From: Dyadobacter sp. CY323
GTDB lineage: Bacteria > Bacteroidota > Bacteroidia > Cytophagales > Spirosomataceae
Length of the DNA: 64,000 nt
Assembly: GCF_021390245.1 (NCBI RefSeq)
Contig: NZ_JAJUXH010000005.1
Coordinates: 124,001 to 188,000, forward strand
Reading direction: 5' to 3'
Part shown: positions 46,987 through 55,427 of the stretch, piece by piece
Position numbering within the stretch: position 1 is the stretch's first letter
How the letters are laid out: each line of letters starts with the position of its first letter
The notes under the pieces: model-generated
What the model was told of the DNA's origin: nothing
What the model saw: only the letters and a program-made list of their open reading frames with translations
Databases searched by the model: none
Made by a program: the position numbers and the translations under genes

Positions 46987-47508
46987 TCAGTTTCCAGTCG
47001 CTTTCAGTTCCGCTGGAAAAAGCTCCTTGGCCATCTCGAGATGATGTTTTAATGCGGGGATTTTAGCATCGGCCCATTTCTTAAAGTCCTGGTCCTGCCC
47101 TTTATTGGATTCTGTCTGAAATAGCCCGATCGTCTCTTCGTGAGAGGCTATCATCATATTCATGTAAAGCATGTCGAACTTCTCGCCGCTCTGGGCGGCC
47201 AGGCTATCGTACATCTGCTGCTTGGCAGTGCTCAGCTTGGTTGGGATGGTGATCTGCTTTTTACCGGCCAGTGCTTTCAGCTCGCCATTTACTTTGGTGT
47301 GATCGGTGATCATCATTTTTCCAAATTCCTTGCATTTCGGCATGGTCGCTTTTTTTGTTGCAAGCTCCCCAAGCTTTACTTCAAGCATTCCGCCGTCCGC
47401 CGCGGAAAGTACAAATGCTTTGTCCGGAGAATCACTCTCGAAACGATCTGAAAATGCCAGGACCACGGCAAGCAACAAACAGGTTATTACTAGTAAACTC
47501 GCTCTCAT
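46987..47508 (-). CDS. DUF4142 family exported ferritin-like protein
   Basis: A 173-residue protein from the ATG at 47508 (MRASLLVITCLLLAVVLAF); the frame opens at 47607. A signal peptide precedes an all-helical DUF4142 domain with FVLSAADGGMLEVKLGELA, FGKMMITDHTKVNGELKAL and a SHEETIGLFQTESNKGQD stretch. The repeated helices with Glu and His pairs look like a ferritin-like four-helix bundle that sits in the periplasm. DUF4142 genes are common in stress regions of soil bacteria but have no agreed activity. It is transcribed away from the manganese catalase gene, with 250 bases between them. Confidence 0.87.
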   Translation of the reverse strand: MRASLLVITCLLLAVVLAFSDRFESDSPDKAFVLSAADGGMLEVKLGELATKKATMPKCKEFGKMMITDHTKVNGELKALAGKKQITIPTKLSTAKQQMYDSLAAQSGEKFDMLYMNMMIASHEETIGLFQTESNKGQDQDFKKWADAKIPALKHHLEMAKELFPAELKATGN

Positions 47509-47598
47509 GAGATGGATTGGTTGAATTGAAAAATTGCAGTGATTAATAAAAACCATGCCACTAAACAGGTGCGGTTTGCGCCGTCTGAATTCCGCCCG

Positions 47599-47618
47599 GG
47601 AACTCAAGTAGCAGTTCC
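47599..47618. promoter_or_regulatory. short palindrome between DUF4142 and catalase genes
   Basis: GGAACT and AGTTCC flank eight bases in the 250-base divergent region. It could be an operator for either gene. The region shows no other feature I trust; one open frame across it (47539-47775) looks like chance. Confidence 0.25.
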
Positions 47619-47758
47619 TGAAAATGCACTACGGATCGCTACTCCGGGCAATTCCCCAGTTCTGTGGAAAGAAAGCGGCGAACTCCAGGTGTTTGATCGT
47701 GGCACAGGTTTTTACAAGGGCACGACTTTCAAAAACCAGCAACCAAACCAAAAATCCT

Positions 47759-48718
47759 ATGTTTTATCACGTTAAAGAATTACAGTTCAACGCCAGGGTT
47801 TCTAAACCCGATCCGAAATTTGCACGTCTTCTGCTGGAACAGTTCGGTGGAAGCAATGGAGAGCTGAAAGCGGCCATGCAGTATTTTGTACAGGCATTCA
47901 GTGCCAAAAACCCCTATCCGGACAAGTATGATCTGCTCATGGATATTGCCACTGAGGAATTCAGCCATCTTGAAATTGTAGGTGCCACGATCCAAATGTT
48001 ATTGGGTGGTGTTAATGGGGAATTGAAGAATGCCTCGGAAGAATCGGAGATCATGAAATTGCTGGATGGTACTGCGGCAAAAGAAGATTTTATTCATGAG
48101 GCCATCATCAATCCGCACTTTGGGGTACTTACCGGAGGAAGCCCTCATTTAACGGATAGTAACGGGATTCCCTGGACAGCCGCTTACGTGAATGCAAACG
48201 GCGACCTGACGGTCGATCTCCGCTCGAACATTGCAGCGGAATCTCGGGCAAAAATCGTTTACGAGTACCTGATGAAATTCACCGATGACCCATCCGTGAA
48301 GGAAACGCTCCGCTTCCTGATGACCCGCGAAATTGCGCATTATCAGATGTTTGAAGCTGCATTGGCAACCATTCAGCCTAATTTCCCTCCTGGCATCCTG
48401 CAAGGCGACCCACGTTTCAGCAACCTGTATTACAACATGTCCAGCGGAATGGAGGCGCGCGGCCCATGGAACCAGGGTGTCAGCACACAGCTGGGCGAAA
48501 CATGGCAGTATATTGAAGATCCTTTGCAGCAGGTGCTGGATACGGAGGGACTCACTACCCTGACACCAACAGGAACAGACCGTACCGAAAAAACAGTAAA
48601 AGTATTAAACGAAGAACTGAGTAAGCTGCGCAGTGAGGAAATCACGAGTGCTACTGCCGAGATCGATGCGCAATGGAGCACATACGACAAATCGGGAGGG
48701 CTCATTAATGAACTTTAA
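47759..48718 (+). CDS. manganese catalase
   Basis: A 319-residue non-heme catalase that breaks down hydrogen peroxide. The start at 47759 (MFYHVKELQF) is the normal family N-terminus; the frame opens upstream at 47624. Di-manganese ligands can be placed as Glu35, Glu67 and His70 (EEFSH), Glu161 and His194 (EIAH), matching the spacing known from the Lactobacillus enzyme. The C-terminal tail is polar, as in other bacterial members. It has no signal peptide, so it is cytoplasmic. A DsbA-like gene starts 11 bases after the stop, and the region around it is rich in redox and stress genes. Confidence 0.95.
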   Translation: MFYHVKELQFNARVSKPDPKFARLLLEQFGGSNGELKAAMQYFVQAFSAKNPYPDKYDLLMDIATEEFSHLEIVGATIQMLLGGVNGELKNASEESEIMKLLDGTAAKEDFIHEAIINPHFGVLTGGSPHLTDSNGIPWTAAYVNANGDLTVDLRSNIAAESRAKIVYEYLMKFTDDPSVKETLRFLMTREIAHYQMFEAALATIQPNFPPGILQGDPRFSNLYYNMSSGMEARGPWNQGVSTQLGETWQYIEDPLQQVLDTEGLTTLTPTGTDRTEKTVKVLNEELSKLRSEEITSATAEIDAQWSTYDKSGGLINEL

Positions 48719-48729
48719 CCAAAACTAAG

Positions 48730-49470
48730 TTGGACTTAACAAACCATCAGGCGGATCGGGTGAAAATCGTTTTCTATACCGATCCGCTCTGTTGCTGGAG
48801 TTGGGCGCTTCTGCCCCACTGGCAACGTTTTATCGAACAGTACAAAGACCAGATCACCTACTCCTATTGCCTGGGCGGGATGATCCCCGACTGGACAAAA
48901 TACAACGATCCGTTTAACTCCGTGAGCAGGCCTGCCCAAATGGGCCCGATCTGGATGGAAGCGCAGCACCGGACCGGTGCAGAGATCAATGACATTATCT
49001 GGAGCCGGGAAGAGCCGCCCGCCTCCTCCTATCCGGCTTCGATCGCCATAAAAACCGCAGGCTTGCAGAGTTTTGAAGCATCGGAATATTACCTGCACGC
49101 CGTTTGGAAAGCGGTGATGGTGGACTCGCTGAACATTTCAAAAAAGGAGATCCTGCTGGAAGTCGCCCGCAGCACCAGTAACGCCCACCCCGAAATTTTT
49201 GATTACGACCGGTTTGTGAAAGATTACGACGATCCTCTAAGCCGCGATGCATTTCGAAGCGACCTTCGACAGGTGGCCTACGCGCAGATCGGCCGGTTTC
49301 CGACAATAACCTTAACTAAATCGGGCAAAGGGTTGATCATGACAGGCTTCCGGCCCTACAACGCGCTGGTGGATGCATTCAACCAGTTACACGTATCGTT
49401 CCAGCACCCGGTGAAATCTGGCACAAAAATTACTGAAGATCGCTCCCGGACACCCATATCAACAAATTGA
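48730..49470 (+). CDS. DsbA family (thioredoxin-fold) protein
   Basis: A 246-residue thioredoxin-fold protein. The frame has no upstream ATG before a stop at 48709, so the TTG at 48730 is the likely start, 11 bases after the catalase. The N-terminal VKIVFYTDPLCCWSWALLP places two adjacent cysteines where DsbA proteins carry a CxxC pair, so the active site is altered (C-C-W-S). Similar DsbA-like proteins of the FrnE/2-hydroxychromene type share this form. Later residues include the cis-proline loop near RFPTITL. It has no export signal, so it is cytoplasmic, and coupling to the catalase suggests a role in oxidative stress. Confidence 0.82.
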   Translation: MDLTNHQADRVKIVFYTDPLCCWSWALLPHWQRFIEQYKDQITYSYCLGGMIPDWTKYNDPFNSVSRPAQMGPIWMEAQHRTGAEINDIIWSREEPPASSYPASIAIKTAGLQSFEASEYYLHAVWKAVMVDSLNISKKEILLEVARSTSNAHPEIFDYDRFVKDYDDPLSRDAFRSDLRQVAYAQIGRFPTITLTKSGKGLIMTGFRPYNALVDAFNQLHVSFQHPVKSGTKITEDRSRTPISTN

Positions 49471-49494
49471 ACAAGCTTTAAGAATAATAAGACA

Positions 49495-51672
49495 ATGGAA
49501 AGACGCATTGAAAACGAACTGCTGGAATCGCCAAGTGGCCAGAAGGTAAAAACATTGCCTGGCAGGCCCTACCCGCTCGGTGCAACCTGGGATGGCAAAG
49601 GGATCAATTTTGCCGTTTTTTCCGAAAATGCGGATGGCATAGAACTCTGCCTTTTTCAACCGGAAAATGAGGCGGAGGAATTCATGAAAATAAAGATTGA
49701 AGAGGTAACCCATCATATCTGGCATGTGTACATTCCGGGACTTGAACCCGGCCAGTTATATGGCTACCGGGCGTTCGGACCCCATGATCCTGAGAACGGC
49801 CACCGTTTTAATCACAACAAATTATTGCTCGACCCATATTGTAAGGCCATTAATGGCAGTATCAAATGGGACAATTCTGTTTTTGGCTATGAGTTCGGCG
49901 ATCCTGAAGAGGATCTGAGTTACAACGAGGGGGATAGTGCGGGTTTTATGCCTAAAGCGGTGGTGATTGACCCCGGCTTCGACTGGCAGGGCGATACGCG
50001 ACTGGAAATACCTTATCACAACACTGTCATTTACGAAGTACATGTAAAAGGTTTTACCATGATGCGGGAGGAAATTCCCGAGGAGATCCGCGGAACCTAT
50101 GCCGGTATCGCCCACCCAGCTTCCATTCAGTACCTCAAAGATCTGGGCGTCACATCTGTGGAACTGATGCCTGTACACCATTTCATAGAAGACCAGCACC
50201 TGCTCGAAAAGGGACTTACCAATTATTGGGGTTATAATACATTGGGCTTCTTTGCACCCGACAACCGTTACAGCAGCAACAGGGAGCCGGGCGGACAGGT
50301 CAGGGAGTTCAAGGAAATGGTTCGCGAGCTGCACAAAGCTGGCATTGAAGTAATCCTGGATGTGGTTTATAACCATACCGCGGAAGGCAATCACATGGGG
50401 CCCACATTGTCGTTCAAGGGACTGGACAATGCCGCCTACTACCGGCTGATGAAAGACGACATGCGGCATTACATGGATTACACCGGAACCGGGAATACAT
50501 TGAATGTCCAGCTTCCCAATGTACTGGCGCTCATCATGGACAGCCTCCGGTACTGGGTGACCGAAATGCACGTGGATGGTTTCCGGTTTGACCTGGCGGC
50601 GGCGCTGGCCCGCACCTTGCACGAAACGGACAGTCTGAGCTCATTTTTTAATATTATACATCAGGACCCTGTCATTTCGCAGGTGAAGCTTATCGCCGAG
50701 CCGTGGGATATCGGGGAAGAAGGTTATATGGTTGGCAAGTTCCCCACTGGCTGGGCAGAATGGAACGGCATTTACCGCGATCAGGTCCGTGACTTCTGGC
50801 GGGGCTCCGACATTGCAATGACGGCATTTGCCCATCGTTTTACCGGCAGTCCCGACTTGTACCAAAGCGATTACCGGAGACCGACTGCGAGTATCAACTT
50901 TATCACCGCCCATGATGGCTATACCCTGAACGATCTGGTAAGCTATCATGAAAAACACAACGAGGCCAATGGCGAGGACAACAACGATGGCGACGACAGC
51001 AACCATTCGTGGAACTGCGGCGTAGAAGGCCCGACGGATGATACCCAGATTAATGCACTGAGAGCCAGGCAGAAAAGAAACCTTTTGACGACCATGTTCC
51101 TTTCACAGGGTGTTCCCATGCTGGTTGCCGGCGACGAGTTCGGCAGAACCCAGAATGGCAATAACAATGCCTATTGTCAGGACAACGAGATCTCCTGGCT
51201 GGATTGGAAAGCGGCGGATCAGCAGCTATTGGAATTTACCAAATCGCTCATCCGGTTTTGTGAAGAACACCCCACTTTCCGCCGTCGTCGCTGGTTCCAG
51301 GACCTGCCTGTCATCGGTTCGGATGTAAAAGACATCATGTGGTTCCGGCCGGACGGGCATCAGATTCCCGATCAGCAGTGGGACGACGACATTGCCCGCT
51401 CCTTCGGCGTCTTTCTCAACGGGCAAGGTATCCGGTGTGTGGATTCTGACGGCAACAGACTTCAGGACGATCACTTCTACATTATTTTTCACACGGGGGA
51501 CGAGCCGCTCGATTTTGAGCTGCCCAATGAAGAATGCGGTGACGAATGGCACATTGTGATCAATACTGCGGAAAATTTTATTGGAGAAAACGAATACACG
51601 GTCGCTTCCGGTGATACGCTGAATGTAATGGGGCATGCTGTGGTTGCACTCAGATGTCCTGGTAAACGATGA
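49495..51672 (+). CDS. glgX: glycogen debranching enzyme GlgX (isoamylase type)
   Basis: A 725-residue cytoplasmic GH13 enzyme that cleaves alpha-1,6 branches in glycogen or limit dextrins. An N-terminal CBM48-like domain (about 25-160) begins PYPLGATWDGKGINFAVFS. The catalytic barrel has the four GH13 regions: DVVYNHTAEG (289-298), nucleophile Asp366 in DGFRFDLAAA, acid Glu402 in AEPWD and HD473-474 in TAHDGY. Length and motifs are standard. Its last four bases overlap the first DUF421 gene (ATGA). No glycogen synthase or branching gene is in the window, so its presence here may reflect trehalose or glycogen handling under stress. Confidence 0.95.
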   Translation: MERRIENELLESPSGQKVKTLPGRPYPLGATWDGKGINFAVFSENADGIELCLFQPENEAEEFMKIKIEEVTHHIWHVYIPGLEPGQLYGYRAFGPHDPENGHRFNHNKLLLDPYCKAINGSIKWDNSVFGYEFGDPEEDLSYNEGDSAGFMPKAVVIDPGFDWQGDTRLEIPYHNTVIYEVHVKGFTMMREEIPEEIRGTYAGIAHPASIQYLKDLGVTSVELMPVHHFIEDQHLLEKGLTNYWGYNTLGFFAPDNRYSSNREPGGQVREFKEMVRELHKAGIEVILDVVYNHTAEGNHMGPTLSFKGLDNAAYYRLMKDDMRHYMDYTGTGNTLNVQLPNVLALIMDSLRYWVTEMHVDGFRFDLAAALARTLHETDSLSSFFNIIHQDPVISQVKLIAEPWDIGEEGYMVGKFPTGWAEWNGIYRDQVRDFWRGSDIAMTAFAHRFTGSPDLYQSDYRRPTASINFITAHDGYTLNDLVSYHEKHNEANGEDNNDGDDSNHSWNCGVEGPTDDTQINALRARQKRNLLTTMFLSQGVPMLVAGDEFGRTQNGNNNAYCQDNEISWLDWKAADQQLLEFTKSLIRFCEEHPTFRRRRWFQDLPVIGSDVKDIMWFRPDGHQIPDQQWDDDIARSFGVFLNGQGIRCVDSDGNRLQDDHFYIIFHTGDEPLDFELPNEECGDEWHIVINTAENFIGENEYTVASGDTLNVMGHAVVALRCPGKR

Positions 51673-52397
51673 AAAAAGAAGAAATTATACCCGGAGACTG
51701 GAATCGGATCCTTTTCGGACAAGCGCCGCCGATTTTTTTAGTAGAAGTGCTGATCCGCACATTCATCATTTACCTCATCCTACTGGTAATCGTGAGGTTA
51801 ATGGGCAAACGAATGGGCGGTCAGCTTACCATTTCCGAGCTGGCCGTAATGATCACCCTTGGTGCGATCGTTTCTCCCGGTATGCAAATGCCCCAAACGG
51901 GTTTGCTGCTGGGAATAATGATCCTCGTTTGTGCGCTGATTTTCCAGCGTGGCTTAACCCTGGCTGAGTACAAGAGTGCAAAGTTCGAGGACATAAGTCA
52001 GGGAAGTGCGAGCATTCTGGTGAAAGACGGTGTCATGGAAGTAGACACGATGCGTAAGACCAAAATATCCAGGCAGCAGTTGTTTTCGGCTCTTCGCGGG
52101 AAGGAAATATTCAACCTCGGCGAAATTGACCGGGTTTATCTGGAAGCATGCGGCATTTTTACGATTTGTAAGAAAAAGCAGCCAGCGCCCGGCCTGATCC
52201 TTTTTCCACCGGACGACAGGGAAATTAATTCCTTTTCGCAGGAGGTCAGCGAGGGCAAGAAGGTATGCCTGAATTGCGGAAAAACGCTACCCGAGGAGTA
52301 TGCCTCGGGCCAATGTCCGGTTTGCGATTCCAATCATTGGGAACAGGCCAGTATGTCGGTTTCGACTGAATCCAATCAAATAATCAGCCAAAAATGA
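51669..52397 (+). CDS. DUF421/YetF family membrane protein with C-terminal zinc ribbon
   Basis: A 242-residue protein. The N-terminal part holds three membrane segments (about 20-100) around VEVLIRTFIIYLILLVIV and LAVMITLGAIVSPGMQ, with the RLMGKRMGGQL motif of DUF421. A cytoplasmic YetF-like domain follows, with VLVKDGVMEVDTMRKTKIS and LRGKEIFNLGEIDRVYLE. A C-terminal zinc ribbon (CLNCG then CPVC) is extra to the usual family length. It overlaps glgX by four bases and the next DUF421 gene by four bases, so the three are likely one translation-coupled unit. Known YetF proteins in Bacillus affect spores, but the function is undefined. Confidence 0.85.
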   Translation: MKKEEIIPGDWNRILFGQAPPIFLVEVLIRTFIIYLILLVIVRLMGKRMGGQLTISELAVMITLGAIVSPGMQMPQTGLLLGIMILVCALIFQRGLTLAEYKSAKFEDISQGSASILVKDGVMEVDTMRKTKISRQQLFSALRGKEIFNLGEIDRVYLEACGIFTICKKKQPAPGLILFPPDDREINSFSQEVSEGKKVCLNCGKTLPEEYASGQCPVCDSNHWEQASMSVSTESNQIISQK

Positions 52398-53086
52398 AAC
52401 CTGAAGATATTCAATTCAACGACTGGCAGCGCATATTCGTAGGCGAAGTCCCGGGTGCATTTTACTGGGAAGTTATTCTGAGAATAACCGTGATCTATGC
52501 CATTCTGATGATCTCGATGAGGTTAATGGGTAAACGGATGGCTTCGCAGCTCAGCCGGAACGAAATGATCGCCATGGTTTCACTGGCAGCGGCCATTGGT
52601 ATTCCATTACAGGCCCCCGACCGCGGGATCCTTCCGGCATTTATCATTGCCGCAGTTGTGACCCTGATCCAGCAACTGACCGCCTGGCTGGCTACGCGGA
52701 GCCAGAAGCTCGAGTCGCTCACCCAGGGTAACATTTCCGTACTTGTATCCGACCACCATTTGAATTTGAAAAACATGAAAACGGCAGGGATTACCAGGGA
52801 GCGCGTTTTTGCTCAGCTTCGCAGTAACGATGTCCTGCATTTGGGGGAAGTAAAGCGGCTGTATTTTGAGGCGGGAGGCAATTTCGCCATCATCCGCGAC
52901 ACGGACGTATCACCCGGATTGGGCGTATTGCCGGATATGGATACGGAGTTCCAGGACCAGACCTACAAGCACGAGCCGGTAAAGGTGTGCGGTATATGCG
53001 GCTATAATCCAGCTGGCGCGGCGCGCGATCGGCCTTGCAGCAACTGCGGAAGTGACCGGTGGTCGCCGGCGGTATCTTTGCAATGA
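52394..53086 (+). CDS. DUF421/YetF family membrane protein with C-terminal zinc ribbon (paralogue)
   Basis: A 230-residue paralogue of the protein before it. It has the same opening (DWQRIFVGEVPGAFYWEVILRIT, RLMGKRMASQL), three membrane segments, a soluble domain with ISVLVSDHHLNLKNMKTAGIT and VLHLGEVKRLYFEAGGNF, and a zinc ribbon (CGICGYNP then CSNCGSDRW). The two proteins align along their whole length, which indicates a local duplication. Its start overlaps the preceding stop by four bases (ATGA). Two tandem copies suggest a hetero-oligomer. The cysteine pairs are spaced differently from those of its partner. Confidence 0.85.
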   Translation: MKPEDIQFNDWQRIFVGEVPGAFYWEVILRITVIYAILMISMRLMGKRMASQLSRNEMIAMVSLAAAIGIPLQAPDRGILPAFIIAAVVTLIQQLTAWLATRSQKLESLTQGNISVLVSDHHLNLKNMKTAGITRERVFAQLRSNDVLHLGEVKRLYFEAGGNFAIIRDTDVSPGLGVLPDMDTEFQDQTYKHEPVKVCGICGYNPAGAARDRPCSNCGSDRWSPAVSLQ

Positions 53087-53155
53087 TATACCCGGGATCA
53101 TTCACCTTGGTATGATTTTAGTTTTTGGTACCGACTAAAAAAATATTTGCTATAT

Positions 53156-54706
53156 ATGGAAACCAATCAAAACACACGCGACGGACGAAATCAAAGTCTC
53201 TGGCAAAAAAATACGACACCCACGGCGGATCAAACGCCATTTAACCCATCCAAAACGTATGATGTACTGGTAGTCGGAGCGGGCATTACCGGCCTGACTA
53301 CTGCTTTATTATTACAAAAGGCGGGTTTGCAATGCGTTGTTGCGGATGCCCATAACCTCGGGTACGGGACCACCGGAGGTACTACTGCCCACATCAATAC
53401 CTTTGCGGACACGACTTATGCCGAAGTGGAAAGCGCATTCAGTAAAGATGCCGCCAGGCAGTTTGCCGAGTCCATTGCCGAATCCGTGGAGCTGATCCAC
53501 GAGCTGGTTGAAACCTACCAGATCGACTGCGATTTTGAATGGAAGAATGGTTATGTGTATTCACAAAACGAGCAGGAAACCAAGGAGCTCGACGACATTC
53601 TCGACAGCTCCATCCGGGCCGGGGTTGAAGTGCGCGTTACCAACCAGGTTCCTGTAACCGTTGAGTATCAGAAGGCGATTGTCTTTGACCGTCAGGCGCA
53701 GTTTCATCCATTAAAATACATCCTTGGCTTGCAAAGCCAGTTTAGCAACCTTGGGGGCGTCGTGCTGGAAGATACGTTCATTCAGGATGTAAAAACCGAA
53801 GAAGGAGTTCATATCGCCTCGGCAGGTTCGGCACAGATCAGGACGAAAGCGATTGTATACGCTACCCATATCCCGCCGGGTGGGATCAACGTGCTGCATT
53901 TCCGGAATGCGCCTTACCGCAGCTACGTCATCGCAGCTACCTTGACTTACGACGCCTATCCCGACGGCCTGGTTTATGATATGCAGGAACCTTACCATTA
54001 TTTCAGGACGCATGTCATCGATGGACAAAAATACCTGGTGGCTGGCGGCCATGATCATAAGACAGGCCATGGCGATCCCCAGCAGTCTTTCGAAGATCTG
54101 ATCAGTTTTACAAAACAATGTTATCCGGTCAAAGAGGTAGTCACCCAATGGTCGGCACAATACTACGTTCCGGCAGACGGCCTGCCTTACATCGGCAAAT
54201 TGCCGGGTGCCCCGGACGGCATTTATACAGCAACCGGCTTCAACGGCAATGGGATGATCCTCGGAACCGTATCCGCAATGGTGCTGAGCGACCTGATCCT
54301 GCAGGGTGAAAGTGAGTACAAGTCGCTTTACGATCCGGCACGCATTAAACCGATTGCCGGTTTTACCGAAATAATTAAAGAAAATGCAGATGTCGTCGCG
54401 CGTTTCGTAGGCGACCGTCTCGGCCTGGAAGAGATCGAATCCGTTTCTCAACTGCCTGAGGACTCCGGTGAGATTGTGGAATACGATGGTCAGAAGCTCG
54501 CGATTTATAAAGATCCGCATGGAAACATCCAGGCCCTCGATCCGGTGTGTACGCATGCCAAATGCATTGTCCATTGGAACAACTCGGAGAAAAGCTGGGA
54601 TTGCCCGTGTCATGGCGCACGTTTTGATACCGATGGAACGGTACTGACCGGCCCTGCGCGGGAAAACCTGACGCGTATCGAAGCGAACATTCCTACTAAC
54701 CAGTAA
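53156..54706 (+). CDS. FAD-dependent oxidoreductase with C-terminal Rieske [2Fe-2S] domain
   Basis: A 516-residue flavoprotein of the DAO/glycine-oxidase type (ATG at 53156; the frame opens at 53147). The FAD-binding GAGITG motif is at 41-46 in YDVLVVGAGITGLTTALLL. The substrate domain spans about 100-400 and ends in the second FAD segment IYTATGFNGNGMILGTVSA. The C-terminal 80 residues are a Rieske domain with ligands Cys465/His467 (CTH) and Cys483/His486 (CPCH). This fusion is known from YhfW-like proteins of unknown substrate. It has no export signal. It follows the DUF421 pair after 69 bases and may form its own transcript. Confidence 0.92.
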   Translation: METNQNTRDGRNQSLWQKNTTPTADQTPFNPSKTYDVLVVGAGITGLTTALLLQKAGLQCVVADAHNLGYGTTGGTTAHINTFADTTYAEVESAFSKDAARQFAESIAESVELIHELVETYQIDCDFEWKNGYVYSQNEQETKELDDILDSSIRAGVEVRVTNQVPVTVEYQKAIVFDRQAQFHPLKYILGLQSQFSNLGGVVLEDTFIQDVKTEEGVHIASAGSAQIRTKAIVYATHIPPGGINVLHFRNAPYRSYVIAATLTYDAYPDGLVYDMQEPYHYFRTHVIDGQKYLVAGGHDHKTGHGDPQQSFEDLISFTKQCYPVKEVVTQWSAQYYVPADGLPYIGKLPGAPDGIYTATGFNGNGMILGTVSAMVLSDLILQGESEYKSLYDPARIKPIAGFTEIIKENADVVARFVGDRLGLEEIESVSQLPEDSGEIVEYDGQKLAIYKDPHGNIQALDPVCTHAKCIVHWNNSEKSWDCPCHGARFDTDGTVLTGPARENLTRIEANIPTNQ

Positions 54707-54813
54707 ATGACGCGCATTTCAGATGTAGGGTAGGGTTTAAAGGAGGTTGCGGTTGGTACGGTTTTTTAAATTAATACAACAAAAAATCAACGAACACTTT
54801 AAACCTAAAATCT

Positions 54814-55359
54814 ATGAAAACTGCTAAAAGCAAAACCACTGCAAAAAAACAAATAACAGAACAAGACGGTGACAAATTAAAAGAGTTACTGGTGGATGGA
54901 CTAAAAGACATTTACTGGGCTGAAAAGAACCTGGCGAAAGCTTTGGTAAAAATGTCAAAAAGTGCGACTTCGGAAGAGTTGAAATCGGCATTCGAATTGC
55001 ATACCACTCAAACTGAGCAACATGCTGCCACTGTAGAGCAGGTGTTTGAGATTATCGGTGAAAAAGCACAGGCAAAAAAATGTGCTGCAATGGAAGGTTT
55101 GATTGAAGAAGCGAACGAGATCATCGAAAGTACAGATAAAGGAACGATGGTCCGTGACTGCGGCCTTATTATGGCTGCCCAGAAAGTGGAGCATTATGAA
55201 ATTGCTTCTTACGGTACATTAAGAAACATTGCGAGAACGCTGGGATATGAAGATGTAGCCGGACTGTTGCAGCAAACACTGGATCAGGAAGGAGAAACGG
55301 ATCACCTGCTTACCGAACTCGCCGAATCATATGTCAATGAACAGGCGAGTGTAGAGTAA
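54814..55359 (+). CDS. DUF892 (YciE/YciF) ferritin-like stress protein
   Basis: A 181-residue cytoplasmic protein with a Lys/Thr-rich N-terminal tail of about 20 residues. The DUF892 four-helix domain follows, with LLVDGLKDIYWAEKNLAKAL, SAFELHTTQTEQHAATVEQVF, and the C-terminal AAQKVEHYEIASYGTLRNIA helix. Conserved Glu and His residues in these helices are the expected di-iron positions. DUF892 proteins are induced by stress in several bacteria but have no agreed activity. A 107-base gap separates it from the Rieske protein gene, and the strong terminator at 55371-55421 ends it. Confidence 0.92.
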   Translation: MKTAKSKTTAKKQITEQDGDKLKELLVDGLKDIYWAEKNLAKALVKMSKSATSEELKSAFELHTTQTEQHAATVEQVFEIIGEKAQAKKCAAMEGLIEEANEIIESTDKGTMVRDCGLIMAAQKVEHYEIASYGTLRNIARTLGYEDVAGLLQQTLDQEGETDHLLTELAESYVNEQASVE

Positions 55360-55370
55360 TTTCAATCGAT

Positions 55371-55421
55371 ACCCACAAGAAAAAAGCTGGCTACATACTA
55401 GTCAGCTTTTTTCTTGTGGGT
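55371..55421. terminator. bidirectional rho-independent terminator
   Basis: A 22-bp inverted repeat with one G-T mismatch and a 7-base loop. The arm ending AAAAAAGCTGGCT pairs with AGTCAGCTTTTTT, so there is an A-run in the left arm and a T-run in the right. It lies between the DUF892 stop (plus) and the DUF6766 stop (minus) and should stop transcription from both sides. Confidence 0.85.
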
Positions 55422-55427
55422 AAGTTG

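Noticed and set aside
47539-47775. Open frame of 78 codons between DUF4142 and catalase
   Set aside because: It starts at a weak codon, overlaps the catalase start, and has no recognisable domain or leader; more likely chance in the divergent promoter region.
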